A stretch of DNA of 64,000 bases from Ramlibacter cellulosilyticus (GTDB taxonomy: Bacteria; Pseudomonadota; Gammaproteobacteria; Burkholderiales; Burkholderiaceae_C), in NCBI RefSeq assembly GCF_014297465.1, contig NZ_JACORT010000004.1, positions 248,001 to 312,000 on the forward strand. Reading direction: 5' to 3'. The position numbers were made by a program, and so were the translations under genes. Under the pieces are notes generated by a model. That model was not told the DNA's origin, made no database searches, and saw only the letters and a list, made by a program, of their open reading frames with translations. Shown one piece after another: positions 9,233 to 16,944 of the stretch (within the stretch, counting starts at the first letter, position 1; every line of letters begins with the position of its first letter).

Positions 9233-9888
9233 TCGCGCGGCACCACGTAGCCCAGCCCGCGCACGGTGCGGATGAAGTCGGCGCCGAGCTTCTTGCGCAG
9301 GCCGTGCACGTAGACCTCCACGGCGTTGCTGCTGATGTCGTCCTTCCAGCCATAGAGCTTCTGTTCGAGCTGCGGGCGCGAGAACACGACGCCGGGGCGC
9401 TGCAGCATCGGTTCGAGCAAGGCCCACTCGCGGGGCGTGAGGCTCAGCGGCTGGCCGTCGAGCGTCGCCTCGCGCGTGGCGGGGTTGAGTTCCACGCCCT
9501 TGTGGCTGATCAGCGGCTCGCCACGCGCGGCACTGCGCCTCAGCAAGGCACGCACGCGCGCGAGCAGTTCATCCGTGTCGTAGGGCTTGACGATGTAGTC
9601 GTCGGCGCCCGCGTCCAGGCCCGCCACGCGGTCGCCGACAGCGTCGCGCGCCGTGGCCACCAGCACGGGGACGGTGTCCCGGCGCGCCCGCAGGGAACGC
9701 AGCACGGTGAGCCCGTCGGCCTTGGGCAGGCCCAGGTCCAGCAGCACCAGGTCGTATCGCTCGGCCAGCGCGGCTGCCTCTGCAGCCACGCCGTCGCGGA
9801 CCCAGTCCACCGCGTAATGCTCAGCCCGGAGCACGTCCAGGACGGCTCTGCCGATCATCGCGTCATCTTCGACAAGCAGGATTCGCAT
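9229..9888 (-). CDS. OmpR/PhoB-family response regulator
   Basis: 219 aa. The receiver domain has the acidic pair Glu8-Asp9, phosphoacceptor Asp51 (LVLLDLGLP) and the conserved Lys of DYIVKPYD. The C-terminal winged helix ends in VEVYVHGLRKKLGADFIRTV, which is close to the QseB/PmrA/TctD recognition region. It is the first gene of the regulator-kinase-HtrA set, and its stop overlaps the kinase start by 4 nt. The intergenic space before it (83 bp) is shared with a divergent transglycosylase gene. Only a weak half-box (ATTAAG) is visible there, so autoregulation is not well supported. Confidence 0.93.
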   Translation of the reverse strand: MRILLVEDDAMIGRAVLDVLRAEHYAVDWVRDGVAAEAAALAERYDLVLLDLGLPKADGLTVLRSLRARRDTVPVLVATARDAVGDRVAGLDAGADDYIVKPYDTDELLARVRALLRRSAARGEPLISHKGVELNPATREATLDGQPLSLTPREWALLEPMLQRPGVVFSRPQLEQKLYGWKDDISSNAVEVYVHGLRKKLGADFIRTVRGLGYVVPRE

Positions 9889-9971
9889 GCACTCGACAGC
9901 TTAATGCGGGAAAACTCACGCTGTGGCCGCGAACTCGGGGCCGTCCTACAGGTCCATCAGAAGCCTCCTAC

Positions 9972-10835
9972 ATGAACGTCAGCCAACCGAGACAGATGCA
10001 GCAAGCCACCACCTTCCACGCCGCCGCCGCCGTCGCCCTCCTGGGTGCCGCCGCCGTCCTGACGAGCCAGATGGTTCCTTCCGCTTCCGGTGAAACGCCG
10101 GTCGCCCGCGCGGCCGCCGTGACCACGTCCGCTGCCGCGGCCGTTGCGCGCACCGCCGTCGCCACGACCCACGGCGCTGCCGAAGCCGTGGCGGCCGTGA
10201 CGGGCCGCGCCGCCGACGCCGTGCCCGGCGCGAGCCTCGCGACGCCCGTGGCCAAGGTCGCGGTGAAGTTCGCCACCGACGAGGCCCTGCGTGCCCAGAT
10301 CAAGTGGGTGCCCGTGCGCTATGCCGGCGAGAAGACGAAGACCCCGGACGAGGCTTCGCGCCTGCTGCTGGCCCAGGCGGCCGCCGAGAAGGCCGGCCTG
10401 CAGGAAGTCGGCCTGACCTTCGAGGACGTGTACGGCGTGATCTGGGCGGAGACCACCTGGATCCCGCGCAGCGGCAAGGGCAAGAACGGCGTGACCAGCA
10501 TGGGCCTGGCGCAGTTCGAACCGCGCACCGCCCGCGGCCTCGGCCTGAAGAACCCGCACGATCCCGTGCAGGCCGTGTACTTCGCCGCCGTCAACATGAA
10601 GCACGGCGCCGAGTGGGCGGAAGACAAGATCGCGCACCTGGAGCTCAGCCCCGAGCAGCGCGCCGAGAAGATCCGCGAAGGCGTGTCGATCTACTACAAC
10701 CTGTCCATCAAGGGCCGCAACAAGTGGGACGGCCTGAACACGGCGAAGCTGCCGGTGGAAACCCAGCGCCACATCCGCAACACGCGGATGGGGGCCGAGA
10801 AGGCCTCGGACCTGGCCGAAGAGATCTTCAGCTGA
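9972..10835 (+). CDS. Exported SLT-type lytic transglycosylase
   Basis: 287 aa. An N-terminal hydrophobic segment (about 15-35) and an Ala-rich linker (about 40-100) precede an SLT domain. The catalytic Glu160 lies in YGVIWAETTW, and the hallmark SMGLAQFEPRTA follows at about 176-187, corresponding to the G-x-x-Q-x-x-P-x-T-A motif. Such enzymes cut the glycan strands of murein in the periplasm, leaving 1,6-anhydro ends. No LysM or other wall-binding domain is present. A strong hairpin with a T-run follows the gene. It is transcribed divergently from the two-component system. Confidence 0.82.
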   Translation: MNVSQPRQMQQATTFHAAAAVALLGAAAVLTSQMVPSASGETPVARAAAVTTSAAAAVARTAVATTHGAAEAVAAVTGRAADAVPGASLATPVAKVAVKFATDEALRAQIKWVPVRYAGEKTKTPDEASRLLLAQAAAEKAGLQEVGLTFEDVYGVIWAETTWIPRSGKGKNGVTSMGLAQFEPRTARGLGLKNPHDPVQAVYFAAVNMKHGAEWAEDKIAHLELSPEQRAEKIREGVSIYYNLSIKGRNKWDGLNTAKLPVETQRHIRNTRMGAEKASDLAEEIFS

Positions 10836-10844
10836 TCGCCACGA

Positions 10845-10867
10845 ACGCCACCGCCAGGTGGCGTTTT
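10845..10867 (+). terminator. Rho-independent terminator after the transglycosylase gene
   Basis: ACGCCACC (10845-10852), loop GCCA and GGTGGCGT (10857-10864) form an 8-bp GC-rich stem that runs into TTTT at 10864-10867. It begins 9 bases after the stop codon, as expected of an intrinsic terminator. Confidence 0.85.
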
Positions 10868-10891
10868 CCATTGCGCGACTAGACTCGCGCG

Positions 10892-12355
10892 ATGGCGGGT
10901 TCCTCCTACGCCACCCTCACCACGCACGCTGGCGCACTGCGCGGCCGGCGCAGCGACGACGGTGCAGTCTTCCTCGGGATTCCTTTCGCGGCGCCACCCG
11001 TGGGCGCGCTGCGCTGGCGCGCGCCGCAGCCGGTGCAAGCGTGGACCGGCCTGCGCGACGCACTCGCCTTCGGCCCCGACTTCCCGCAGGCACCCGATCC
11101 CCACTTCCGCGCCGGACGGCAGGACGAGGACTGCCTCTACCTGAACGTCTGGACGCCCACGCTGGCTGCGGGCGCGAAGCTGCCCGTGCTGGTGTGGTTC
11201 TTCGGGGGCGGCTTCAGCAGCGGCAGCGGCTCCGACGTGCGCACCGACGGGGCCCGGCTCGCCGCCGAAGGGGCGGTGGTCGTTTCGGTCAACTATCGCT
11301 GCGGGCTCTTCGGCTTCCTCGCGCATCCCGCGCTGAGCGCGGAGTCGGAGCACGGCGTCTCCGGCAACTACGGGCTGCTGGACCAGGTCGCCGCGCTCGC
11401 CTGGGTACGCGACAACATCGCGGCGTTCGGCGGCGACCCGGAGCGCGTGACGCCCTTCGGTTATTCCGCCGGGGCGGCATCGCTCTCGCTGCTGCTCACG
11501 TCGCAGGCGGCGCGCGGGCTGTTCCAGGGCGCGATCCTGCAAAGCCCGGGCGCGGCAAGGCCCCTGGCGGGCCTGCAGGACGCCGAACGGGCGGGGATGG
11601 CCCTCGGCATCGACCTGGCCGCATTGCGCGCCCTGGCCGGCGCAGAGGTGCTCGCGCGGACCTCCCTGCTGATGCCGGCCGTGCGCGGGCTCACGACGCC
11701 ACGCGTGCTGCGCCCGGTCCGCGACGGCTGGCTGCTGCGCGAGGACGAGCGCAGCGCCTTCCACGCAGGCCGGTTCGAAGCCCTGCCCTTGCTGGTGGGC
11801 AGCAACGTGGACGAAGGCAGCCTGCTCACGCGTGCCTGGCCGGTCGACACGGTGGCCGCGTGGCGGCAGCAGGTGGAAGCGAACTTCGGCGCGGCGGCGG
11901 ACGAAGCGGCGTCGCTCTACCCTGCGCGCAGCGATGCCGAAGCGCGCGGTGCGGTGGCCGCCATGTTCGCCGACACCCAGTTCAACTACGGCACGCGCCT
12001 GCTCGCGCAAAGCATGGCGCCGCGCGAGCCGCGCACCTGGAAATACCTCTTCACCCGCCGCCGTCCCGGGCAGCAGGACGGGCCCCACCATGGCGACGAG
12101 GTGGGACACGTCTTCGGGACGCTGGAAGCATCGGGGCCGGGCCGCCACGACGCCGTCGACACGGCCCTCTCCGCGGCGATGCGCAAGGCCTGGGTGGCCT
12201 TCGCGGCCACGGGCGACCCGAACACCGCCGGCGCCCCGCGCTGGGAGCCCTACCGGCCCGCCGCCGACAACCACCTCGTGCTCGGCGACGCCGCGCAACC
12301 GGGCGCGGCCTGGCGCCGGCCGCAACTCGATTTCCTCGAGCGCTTCTTCGGCTGA
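10892..12355 (+). CDS. Type-B carboxylesterase/lipase family protein
   Basis: 487 aa, alpha/beta hydrolase of the cholinesterase-like family. Conserved elements are EDCLYLNVWTP (about 79-89), the oxyanion-hole loop FFGGGF (about 103-108), the nucleophile elbow GYSAG with Ser192, an acid in SNVDEGS and the catalytic His in HHGDEVGH. The elbow has Tyr where most family members have Glu (GESAG). There is no signal peptide, so it is predicted cytoplasmic. It starts 24 bp after the terminator of the upstream gene and stands alone. Substrate is unknown; it should hydrolyse short-chain carboxylic esters. Confidence 0.87.
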   Translation: MAGSSYATLTTHAGALRGRRSDDGAVFLGIPFAAPPVGALRWRAPQPVQAWTGLRDALAFGPDFPQAPDPHFRAGRQDEDCLYLNVWTPTLAAGAKLPVLVWFFGGGFSSGSGSDVRTDGARLAAEGAVVVSVNYRCGLFGFLAHPALSAESEHGVSGNYGLLDQVAALAWVRDNIAAFGGDPERVTPFGYSAGAASLSLLLTSQAARGLFQGAILQSPGAARPLAGLQDAERAGMALGIDLAALRALAGAEVLARTSLLMPAVRGLTTPRVLRPVRDGWLLREDERSAFHAGRFEALPLLVGSNVDEGSLLTRAWPVDTVAAWRQQVEANFGAAADEAASLYPARSDAEARGAVAAMFADTQFNYGTRLLAQSMAPREPRTWKYLFTRRRPGQQDGPHHGDEVGHVFGTLEASGPGRHDAVDTALSAAMRKAWVAFAATGDPNTAGAPRWEPYRPAADNHLVLGDAAQPGAAWRRPQLDFLERFFG

Positions 12356-12439
12356 CGGGCAGGCGGGCGCACGGATGGGACCAACGGCCCATTGCAAGCG
12401 CCCGCAACGGGCGCATCATGGGCACCCTGGAGGTCCCCC

Positions 12440-13021
12440 ATGCCCACCACCCGCCGCGCGCTCGCATGTTGTCTCGCCCTCGCGTGCATCGCACCGTCCG
12501 CGTTCGCGGTCGGCGCCGGCCAGACGCTGGGCAATCCCAGTGCGCTCGGAGACGAGCGCAACGTCGCCCTGCGCCTCACGGCCACCGGCGCCGTCACCGC
12601 CGTCGATCCCGAACTGCGCCTGATGGCGGTCGACACGCCACGCGGCAGCATCACCTTCCGCCTCGATCCCAGGGTGCAGGACGCGGAAGCGATCCAGGTC
12701 GGGTCGCGCGTGCAGGTCGACTACGTGGCGGCCTTCGTCCTCTCCCGCCGCGGGAGCGGCCGCGCCCTCCGCTCGACGCCCCAGCGCAGCGGCGCGCCGG
12801 CCGACCTGGTCGGCAGCTACGACCGTCCCATCACCTACGTCACCGACGTCCTGGCCGTGGACAAGGACAACCTGGTGCTGCGCCTGCGCGGACCCGAGGG
12901 CGACGTGAAGGACTTCCCCGTGCACGACCGCGCCGCGCTCGCGGGCATGCGTGCGGGGGACAAGCTGCTGGTGTCGATGAACCAGGCGGTGGCGGTGGGG
13001 GTGACGGCGGTTCCGCGCTAG
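12440..13021 (+). CDS. Exported hypothetical protein, 193 aa
   Basis: I chose the ATG at 12440 because TGGAGG sits just upstream; an earlier in-frame start has none. The N-terminus (MPTTRRALACCLALACIAPSAF) is a clear signal peptide with probable cleavage after AFA. The mature part is a two-repeat beta protein: segments around ATGAVTAVDPELRLMAVDTP and TYVTDVLAVDKDNLVLRL are similar to each other, like paired OB-fold-type strands. Proteins of this shape occur in Burkholderiales without an assigned role. It is probably periplasmic. Confidence 0.7.
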   Translation: MPTTRRALACCLALACIAPSAFAVGAGQTLGNPSALGDERNVALRLTATGAVTAVDPELRLMAVDTPRGSITFRLDPRVQDAEAIQVGSRVQVDYVAAFVLSRRGSGRALRSTPQRSGAPADLVGSYDRPITYVTDVLAVDKDNLVLRLRGPEGDVKDFPVHDRAALAGMRAGDKLLVSMNQAVAVGVTAVPR

Positions 13022-13114
13022 CGCTGCGGGTGTGGACGGCAAGCCACTCCGCCCACGCGGGCGATTGCCTTCGCCACGCCTCCTGCCTACATTGATCGCA
13101 TCGGAGGGAGTCCC

Positions 13115-13660
13115 ATGCGAGTCGTTGCCGTCGTCCTGTCCCTGTTCTTCGTCGCCTCGGCGCACGCCCAGGTCTTTCGCTGCACGAATGCCGCCGGCAA
13201 GATCGAGTACTCCGAGGCGCCCTGCTCGCAGGCCAGCAAGGACGCGCGGATGGTCGCACCGAAGGTCGAGCGGACGCCCGCCGAGATCGAGAACGAGCAG
13301 CTGCGCCGTCAGCTCGCCGACGAACAGAATCGCAGGCTCCGCGCCGAGAGCGCGGAACGGATGGAACGGGAGCGCGCGCAGCAGGCTCCGCCCCCTCCGG
13401 CCCCGGTCACCGGCCGCACGCAGGCCGACCTCCAGGCCGAGCGGGGCAACAGCATCGAGTGCGAACGGGCGAAGCGGGACTACGAGGTCATCCTCAGCTC
13501 CATCGGCAGCAAGAGCCGCGCCCCGGCCGCCGAGGCCGCGATGTACAGCGCCTGCGGCATGCGCACGCCGGACCGGCTCACGATCATCAACAACAACCAT
13601 CCACGTCGCGGCACGACGTCCAACTGCGTGACGGTGGGGGCCTCGCTCCAGTGCAACTAG
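13115..13660 (+). CDS. DUF4124 domain-containing exported protein
   Basis: 181 aa, with GGAGGG upstream of the ATG. A signal peptide (cleavage after AHA, about residue 18) is followed by a DUF4124 domain: QVFRCTNAAGKIEYSEAPC, about residues 19-37. A charged coiled-coil stretch (about 58-92) and a Cys-containing C-terminal segment follow. DUF4124 proteins are common periplasmic proteins of Beta/Gammaproteobacteria with no proven function. Four further Cys lie downstream of the domain (three near 117-160, one next to last), suggesting disulfides. Confidence 0.75.
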   Translation: MRVVAVVLSLFFVASAHAQVFRCTNAAGKIEYSEAPCSQASKDARMVAPKVERTPAEIENEQLRRQLADEQNRRLRAESAERMERERAQQAPPPPAPVTGRTQADLQAERGNSIECERAKRDYEVILSSIGSKSRAPAAEAAMYSACGMRTPDRLTIINNNHPRRGTTSNCVTVGASLQCN

Positions 13661-13673
13661 CCTGGGCGGCTGC

Positions 13674-13787
13674 TCACGGCATCAGCGGAGGCAGGACCAG
13701 GCTTCCCGCGCCCTCGGCCGTGACCACCAGCAACGCCGCGGCAGCCGCCAGCAGGGAGAGCAGGAACGCGACGTAAGGCCTCGTCAT
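13674..13787 (-). CDS. 37-aa single-span membrane peptide
   Basis: MTRPYVAFLL then a run of Leu/Ala/Val: one transmembrane helix (about 5-23) followed by a short Gly/Leu/Pro tail ending PPLMP. The ATG (13787-13785) overlaps the TGA of the upstream GreA/GreB-like gene (ATGA), the same junction type as between the two genes before it. That supports a real, translationally coupled gene. It is too short for usual gene callers. I recognise no family; a regulator or stabiliser of a membrane partner is only a guess. Confidence 0.55.
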   Translation of the reverse strand: MTRPYVAFLLSLLAAAAALLVVTAEGAGSLVLPPLMP

Positions 13788-14167
13788 GCGCTCGCTCCCG
13801 CAGGGTCGAAGCCGACGAACCGGGCCAGGCCCTGCGGCAGCCTGACGTGGCTGCCCACCACGTGGCCGATGATGGGCAAGCCCAGCTCGCCCAGCAACGA
13901 GACCCTCCCCTGCCAGAGGTCCTCGTCCTGCGGACGCACCAGCGTCAGCGGAACGGGGGCCGGGTGCCCCGGCACCTCCAGCAGGATCGTCCGATCGAGC
14001 GTGGCGACGTCACGCCGCTCGCAACCGGGCTCGCGCAGCTGGCAACGCGCGATCAGCGCCGCGGCCTCCTCGCCCGCATTGAATTCCACGTCGCGCATGC
14101 GCAGCCACTGTTCGGCGGCCTCTTCGACGAGTCCGGCTTCTTCGTGGGTCAGGTAACGGTTCTTCAT
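13784..14167 (-). CDS. GreA/GreB C-terminal-domain (Rnk-like) protein
   Basis: 127 aa from the ATG at 14167. This start overlaps the upstream stop (ATGA) and has GGAAGGAG inside the preceding gene. The second half (about 70-118) fits the GreA/GreB C-terminal fold: PLTLVRPQDE, GRVSLLGELGLPIIGHVVGS, then VRLPQG. Such stand-alone domains (Rnk, and GreA/GreB-family proteins next to Usp genes) bind near the RNA polymerase secondary channel. The N-terminal half is helical but lacks the long GreA coiled coil tip. Within this cluster it probably tunes transcription under energy stress (inference). Confidence 0.6.
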   Translation of the reverse strand: MKNRYLTHEEAGLVEEAAEQWLRMRDVEFNAGEEAAALIARCQLREPGCERRDVATLDRTILLEVPGHPAPVPLTLVRPQDEDLWQGRVSLLGELGLPIIGHVVGSHVRLPQGLARFVGFDPAGASA

Positions 14168-15090
14168 GGGGCTCTCCTTCCGATGGTTGACAGGGCCAGC
14201 GCGGGACGCGATGGCTCGTGGATGCGGCGGGGCGCGACTTGCGCGCTCGCCTGCAGGTGGGCGTCGGGCACGACGAGGACGTCGCTGCTGCCCCAGCTGA
14301 GGACGCGATGGGCGACGCTGCCGCAGAAGAAGTCCCCCCAGGCGGAACTGCGGCCCTTGCCGAGCACGACCAGGTCGGCGCGCGAGCGCTCCTGCTGCAC
14401 CACGGCCTGGCGGCCGGGGTCGCCGCGGCCCGCCATGGCGAGCACGCGGTTGCGTCGCGCCGTGAACGAATCGCTCAGCGTCACCAGCCGCTCCTGCGCA
14501 CGGCGCAGGCGCCCGGCGCGGTAGGCGCGCACCACCTTCTCCGCGGCTTCCGCCGAGCGCAGCACCGCCTCTTCGCGGGTGCCGACCGCGTGGAAGATCT
14601 CCAGTCCGGCACGCTCCTCCAGGTCCGCGGCGAACTGCACGAGCGCCGCCGATCCGGGCAAGAGGTCGACTGCGACGAGGATGCGCCGGTAGTGCTCGTT
14701 GGTCGCACGCCGCAGCACCAGCACCGGGCGACCGGCGCTGCGCAGCAGGCGCAGCACGGGCTGCCCACGGAAGAAGGCGGCCGTGGAACGCTCGCGCCGG
14801 TGCGGCAGCACGACCAGGTCCGCGCCGCGCGCCTGCGCCACCAGGTCGTCGAAAGATTGCTCCTGCCGCACTGCCACGACCTGCACGCGCAAGCCGTGGG
14901 CCTGTTCCAGCTCGCGGACCGTCTGCGCCAGGCGCGCAGCGGCCGTGGCCGCCATCGGCTGGCCGGCCGGAGGCAGGTACATCAGGCGCACGGTCGCGCC
15001 GTGCGCGCGCGCGATGTGCCAGGCCCGCTGCAGCGTCCACCGGTCCTGCACGGACAGGTCCGTTGCCACCAGCATCGATCGGATGGTCAT
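14164..15090 (-). CDS. Tandem universal stress protein (two Usp domains)
   Basis: 308 aa, from the ATG at 15090 with AAGGAG upstream. Domain 1 (about 1-140, MTIRSMLVATDLSV start) and domain 2 (about 150-285, YRRILVAVDLLPGS) are both Usp folds, as in E. coli UspE. The second domain ends with GKGRSSAWGDFFCGSVAHRV, resembling the nucleotide-binding G-x9-GS segment. In domain 1 this loop is degenerate. Tandem Usps are induced under growth arrest, low oxygen or oxidative stress. It heads a coupled set with the GreA/GreB-like protein and the 37-aa peptide. Confidence 0.85.
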   Translation of the reverse strand: MTIRSMLVATDLSVQDRWTLQRAWHIARAHGATVRLMYLPPAGQPMAATAAARLAQTVRELEQAHGLRVQVVAVRQEQSFDDLVAQARGADLVVLPHRRERSTAAFFRGQPVLRLLRSAGRPVLVLRRATNEHYRRILVAVDLLPGSAALVQFAADLEERAGLEIFHAVGTREEAVLRSAEAAEKVVRAYRAGRLRRAQERLVTLSDSFTARRNRVLAMAGRGDPGRQAVVQQERSRADLVVLGKGRSSAWGDFFCGSVAHRVLSWGSSDVLVVPDAHLQASAQVAPRRIHEPSRPALALSTIGRRAP

Positions 15091-15155
15091 GTCGTTCTCC
15101 TTGTTCAGGGCTGCGCAAGGTCCTGCGCAGGCAGGTGACGGGCCGCTTGCGGCGA

Positions 15156-15263
15156 TCACGTGACGCCCTCCGGCAGGACGATCAGCCGATGCCGCGGGCT
15201 AAAGCCCAGGCGGGTGAAATCAAGCCCGGTGAGCTTGCGCCCGCCGAGGGTCGAGGTCTGCAC
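15156..15263 (-). CDS. Possible 35-aa ORF upstream of the tandem Usp
   Basis: GTG start at 15263 with GGAG seven bases upstream. The peptide reads MQTSTLGGRKLTGLDFTRLG, continues FSPRHRLIVLPEG and ends VT. About 31 of 35 third codon positions are G/C, as in real genes here. The stop lies 65 bp upstream of the tandem-Usp start on the same strand. It could be a leader peptide, a small protein, or the 3' remnant of a longer gene, since the frame stays open about 28 codons further upstream to a TAG. No family recognised. Confidence 0.3.
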   Translation of the reverse strand: MQTSTLGGRKLTGLDFTRLGFSPRHRLIVLPEGVT

Positions 15264-15477
15264 GAAGCCACTCCATGGCGAGCGCGTCGGGCTGCTGCCC
15301 GAGGGTCGCTGGATGGCGCTTGGTGGGAAAAGAGGTGGCCGCTGGGCCTAGGAGCGTGCGCGAGTGCGCTGCATGCCCGGCCGCGACGTTGCGCACGCGC
15401 GCGCCGCCGCGGCCCGCACAGAGCGGGTGGACGTGTCGTGTTGCGAAGCAAAGCGTCGAGCCATGGGAGCAAGTGTA

Positions 15478-15506
15478 GGCCGCCGTGCGAAATTCCGCAG
15501 GCGGCC
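15478..15506. repeat. 29-nt palindromic hairpin downstream of usp
   Basis: GGCCGCC (15478-15484) and GGCGGCC (15500-15506) flank an inner TGCG/CGCA pair, giving an almost continuous stem with a small A/T loop. It lies 33 bp past the stop of the single-domain usp gene on the minus strand. No T-run follows, so it is a possible weak terminator or mRNA 3'-end hairpin. Confidence 0.45.
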
Positions 15507-15538
15507 TGTCGATTCTGGCAAGGAGGCCGGGGGCTTTG

Positions 15539-15973
15539 CTACTTGACCACGAGCACCGGCACGCCGGAGAGTTCCAGCACCTTGCTCGTGACGCTTCCCA
15601 GGAGCAGGCGCGCCGCACCCGTACGCCCGCGCGAAGCCATCACGATCTGTTCGACGCCCGCGGACCGCGCCGCCTCGACGATGCGTTCGGCCGGCTCGTC
15701 GCCTTCGAGCACCGCGGTCTCGATCCGCACCTGCTTCCCTTCGGCCAGGCCCCGCACGCGCTCGAACGCCTCGGCGGCCAGGCGCTGGCCCTTGGCCAGG
15801 TGCTCGTGCAGGCCGGCGGTGTTGGTCGTGCCGACGCCGCCGTAGGGGTAGCGCTCGTGCACGAACACCAGCAGCAGCGTGCCGCCCGCCAGTCGCGCCA
15901 GTTCGATCGCGCGTTCCGCGGCGCCGAGCGAAACGTCGGAGCCGTCCGTGGGCATCAGGATCTTCTCGAACAT
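15539..15973 (-). CDS. Universal stress protein, single domain
   Basis: 144 aa from the ATG at 15973, preceded by GGAGGTG. Begins MFEKILMPTDGSDVS, with the acidic Asp typical of Usp strand 1. It ends MASRGRTGAARLLLGSVTSK, the full ATP-binding signature (G-x2-G-x9-G-S) seen in nucleotide-binding Usps such as MJ0577. It is therefore predicted to bind ATP, unlike the UspA type. Its own 5' region is bounded by the tRNA terminator. Cytoplasmic stress-survival role by family. Confidence 0.88.
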   Translation of the reverse strand: MFEKILMPTDGSDVSLGAAERAIELARLAGGTLLLVFVHERYPYGGVGTTNTAGLHEHLAKGQRLAAEAFERVRGLAEGKQVRIETAVLEGDEPAERIVEAARSAGVEQIVMASRGRTGAARLLLGSVTSKVLELSGVPVLVVK

Positions 15974-16086
15974 CGGCGCACCTCCATTTCGCATGCAGCG
16001 ACGCGCGGTCGCGGTGACTCGCTGTTCGACGCATTCTAGAGACGCCGTCTCCGAACAAGGACTCCCGGAACGTGTGCCCCAAAGCA

Positions 16087-16110
16087 AAACGCCACCCGAA
16101 GGTGGCGTTT
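16087..16110 (-). terminator. Rho-independent terminator downstream of tRNA-Val
   Basis: AAACGCCACC and GGTGGCGTTT form a perfect 10-bp stem around a four-base loop (16097-16100), read as TTCG on the minus strand. T-rich sequence follows on that strand. It starts 9 bp beyond the tRNA CCA end and probably also insulates the usp gene. Confidence 0.85.
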
Positions 16111-16118
16111 GCCTGAAT

Positions 16119-16193
16119 TGGTGGGTGATACATGGATCGAACATGTGACCCCTGCCGTGTGAAGGCAGTGCTCTACCGCTGAGCTAATCACCC
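16119..16193 (-). tRNA. tRNA-Val (anticodon CAC)
   Basis: A full 75-nt cloverleaf on the minus strand. Acceptor stem GGGTGAT pairs with ATCACCC, the D-arm is GCTC/GAGC, and the anticodon stem CTGCC/GGCAG has loop TTCACAC (anticodon CAC, reading GUG). The T-arm is ACATG/CATGT with loop TTCGATC. The discriminator is A and CCA is encoded. A strong terminator follows. No integrase or attachment-site duplication is visible next to it. Confidence 0.95.
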
Positions 16194-16216
16194 GTTGCCG
16201 TTTGGCAAGACCGCGA

Positions 16217-16933
16217 TTATGCCACAGGTGAAATCGGCACCTGACGCCAGACTGTCTTCCCGCCCGAAGCCTTGTCCAACTGCTTCAGCACTTCCTCGTG
16301 CGCGGCCGCTTCCTGGTCGTTCGCGAGCAGCACCGGCAGCGTGAACTGGCGCAGGTCGACGCGGGTGACGATGGCGCCCATGGCACCGGCGTCGACTTCG
16401 TCGATCAGCAGCGCGTCCTGGCCGCGCGTCATGTTGATGTAGACGTCCGCCAGCAGCTCCGCGTCCAGCAGCGCGCCGTGCAGCGTGCGGCCGGAGTTGT
16501 CCACCTCCAGGCGGTCACACAGCGCGTCGAGGCTGTTGCGCTTGCCGGGGTACATCTCCTTGGCCATCGCCAGCGTGTCCGTCACCTTGGCCACGTGGCC
16601 GGTGAAGGGCTTGCGACCGAGCAACTCCAGCTCCTTGTTCAGGAAGCCGATGTCGAAGGCGGCGTTGTGGATGATGATCTCGGCGCCCGCGCAGTACTCC
16701 ATCAGTTCGTCGACGACGGCGGCGAACTTGGGCTTGTCGCGGAGGAACTCGTTGCTGATGCCGTGGACCTTGAGCGCGTCCTCGTGCGAGTCGCGCTCGG
16801 GGTTCAGGTACCAGTGCTTGTTGTTGCCCGTCAGCTTGCGGGCGACCAGCTCGACGCAGCCGATCTCGATGATCCGGTCGCCGGCTTCTGCGGACAAACC
16901 CGTGGTTTCGGTGTCGAGGACGATCTGGCGCAT
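16217..16933 (-). CDS. dnaQ: DNA polymerase III epsilon subunit (3'-5' proofreading exonuclease)
   Basis: 238 aa, the usual DnaQ length. The DEDDh exonuclease motifs are present: DTETTG near residues 7-12 (metal-binding Asp/Glu), HNAAFDIGFL (second Asp) and HGALLDAELLADVY (general-base His and last Asp). A C-terminal extension (about 185-238) should bind the alpha subunit. It removes mismatched bases during replication. Only 11 bp separate its start from the divergent SDR gene, so each promoter must lie within or next to the other coding region. Confidence 0.95.
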   Translation of the reverse strand: MRQIVLDTETTGLSAEAGDRIIEIGCVELVARKLTGNNKHWYLNPERDSHEDALKVHGISNEFLRDKPKFAAVVDELMEYCAGAEIIIHNAAFDIGFLNKELELLGRKPFTGHVAKVTDTLAMAKEMYPGKRNSLDALCDRLEVDNSGRTLHGALLDAELLADVYINMTRGQDALLIDEVDAGAMGAIVTRVDLRQFTLPVLLANDQEAAAHEEVLKQLDKASGGKTVWRQVPISPVA

Positions 16934-16944
16934 GGTCGGGGATT

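Larger units (their letters stand above)
15091..15538. other. 448-bp gap between two Usp genes
   Basis: This stretch holds no convincing long gene. Longer open frames are GC-driven and show no family features. It contains a possible 35-codon ORF on the minus strand (15156-15263) and a large palindromic hairpin (15478-15506). I see no clear FNR/ANR palindrome (TTGAT-N4-ATCAA) although Usp genes are often under such control. Confidence 0.6.

Noticed and set aside
15220..16133. Several open frames over the usp genes and the gap between them
   Set aside because: They are Arg/Pro-rich shadows. Only the frames with Usp motifs, plus the doubtful 35-codon ORF, have ribosome sites and plausible composition.
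16119..16193. tRNA-Val as an integration site of a genomic island
   Set aside because: No integrase, no direct repeat of the tRNA 3' end and no change in composition were found next to it.
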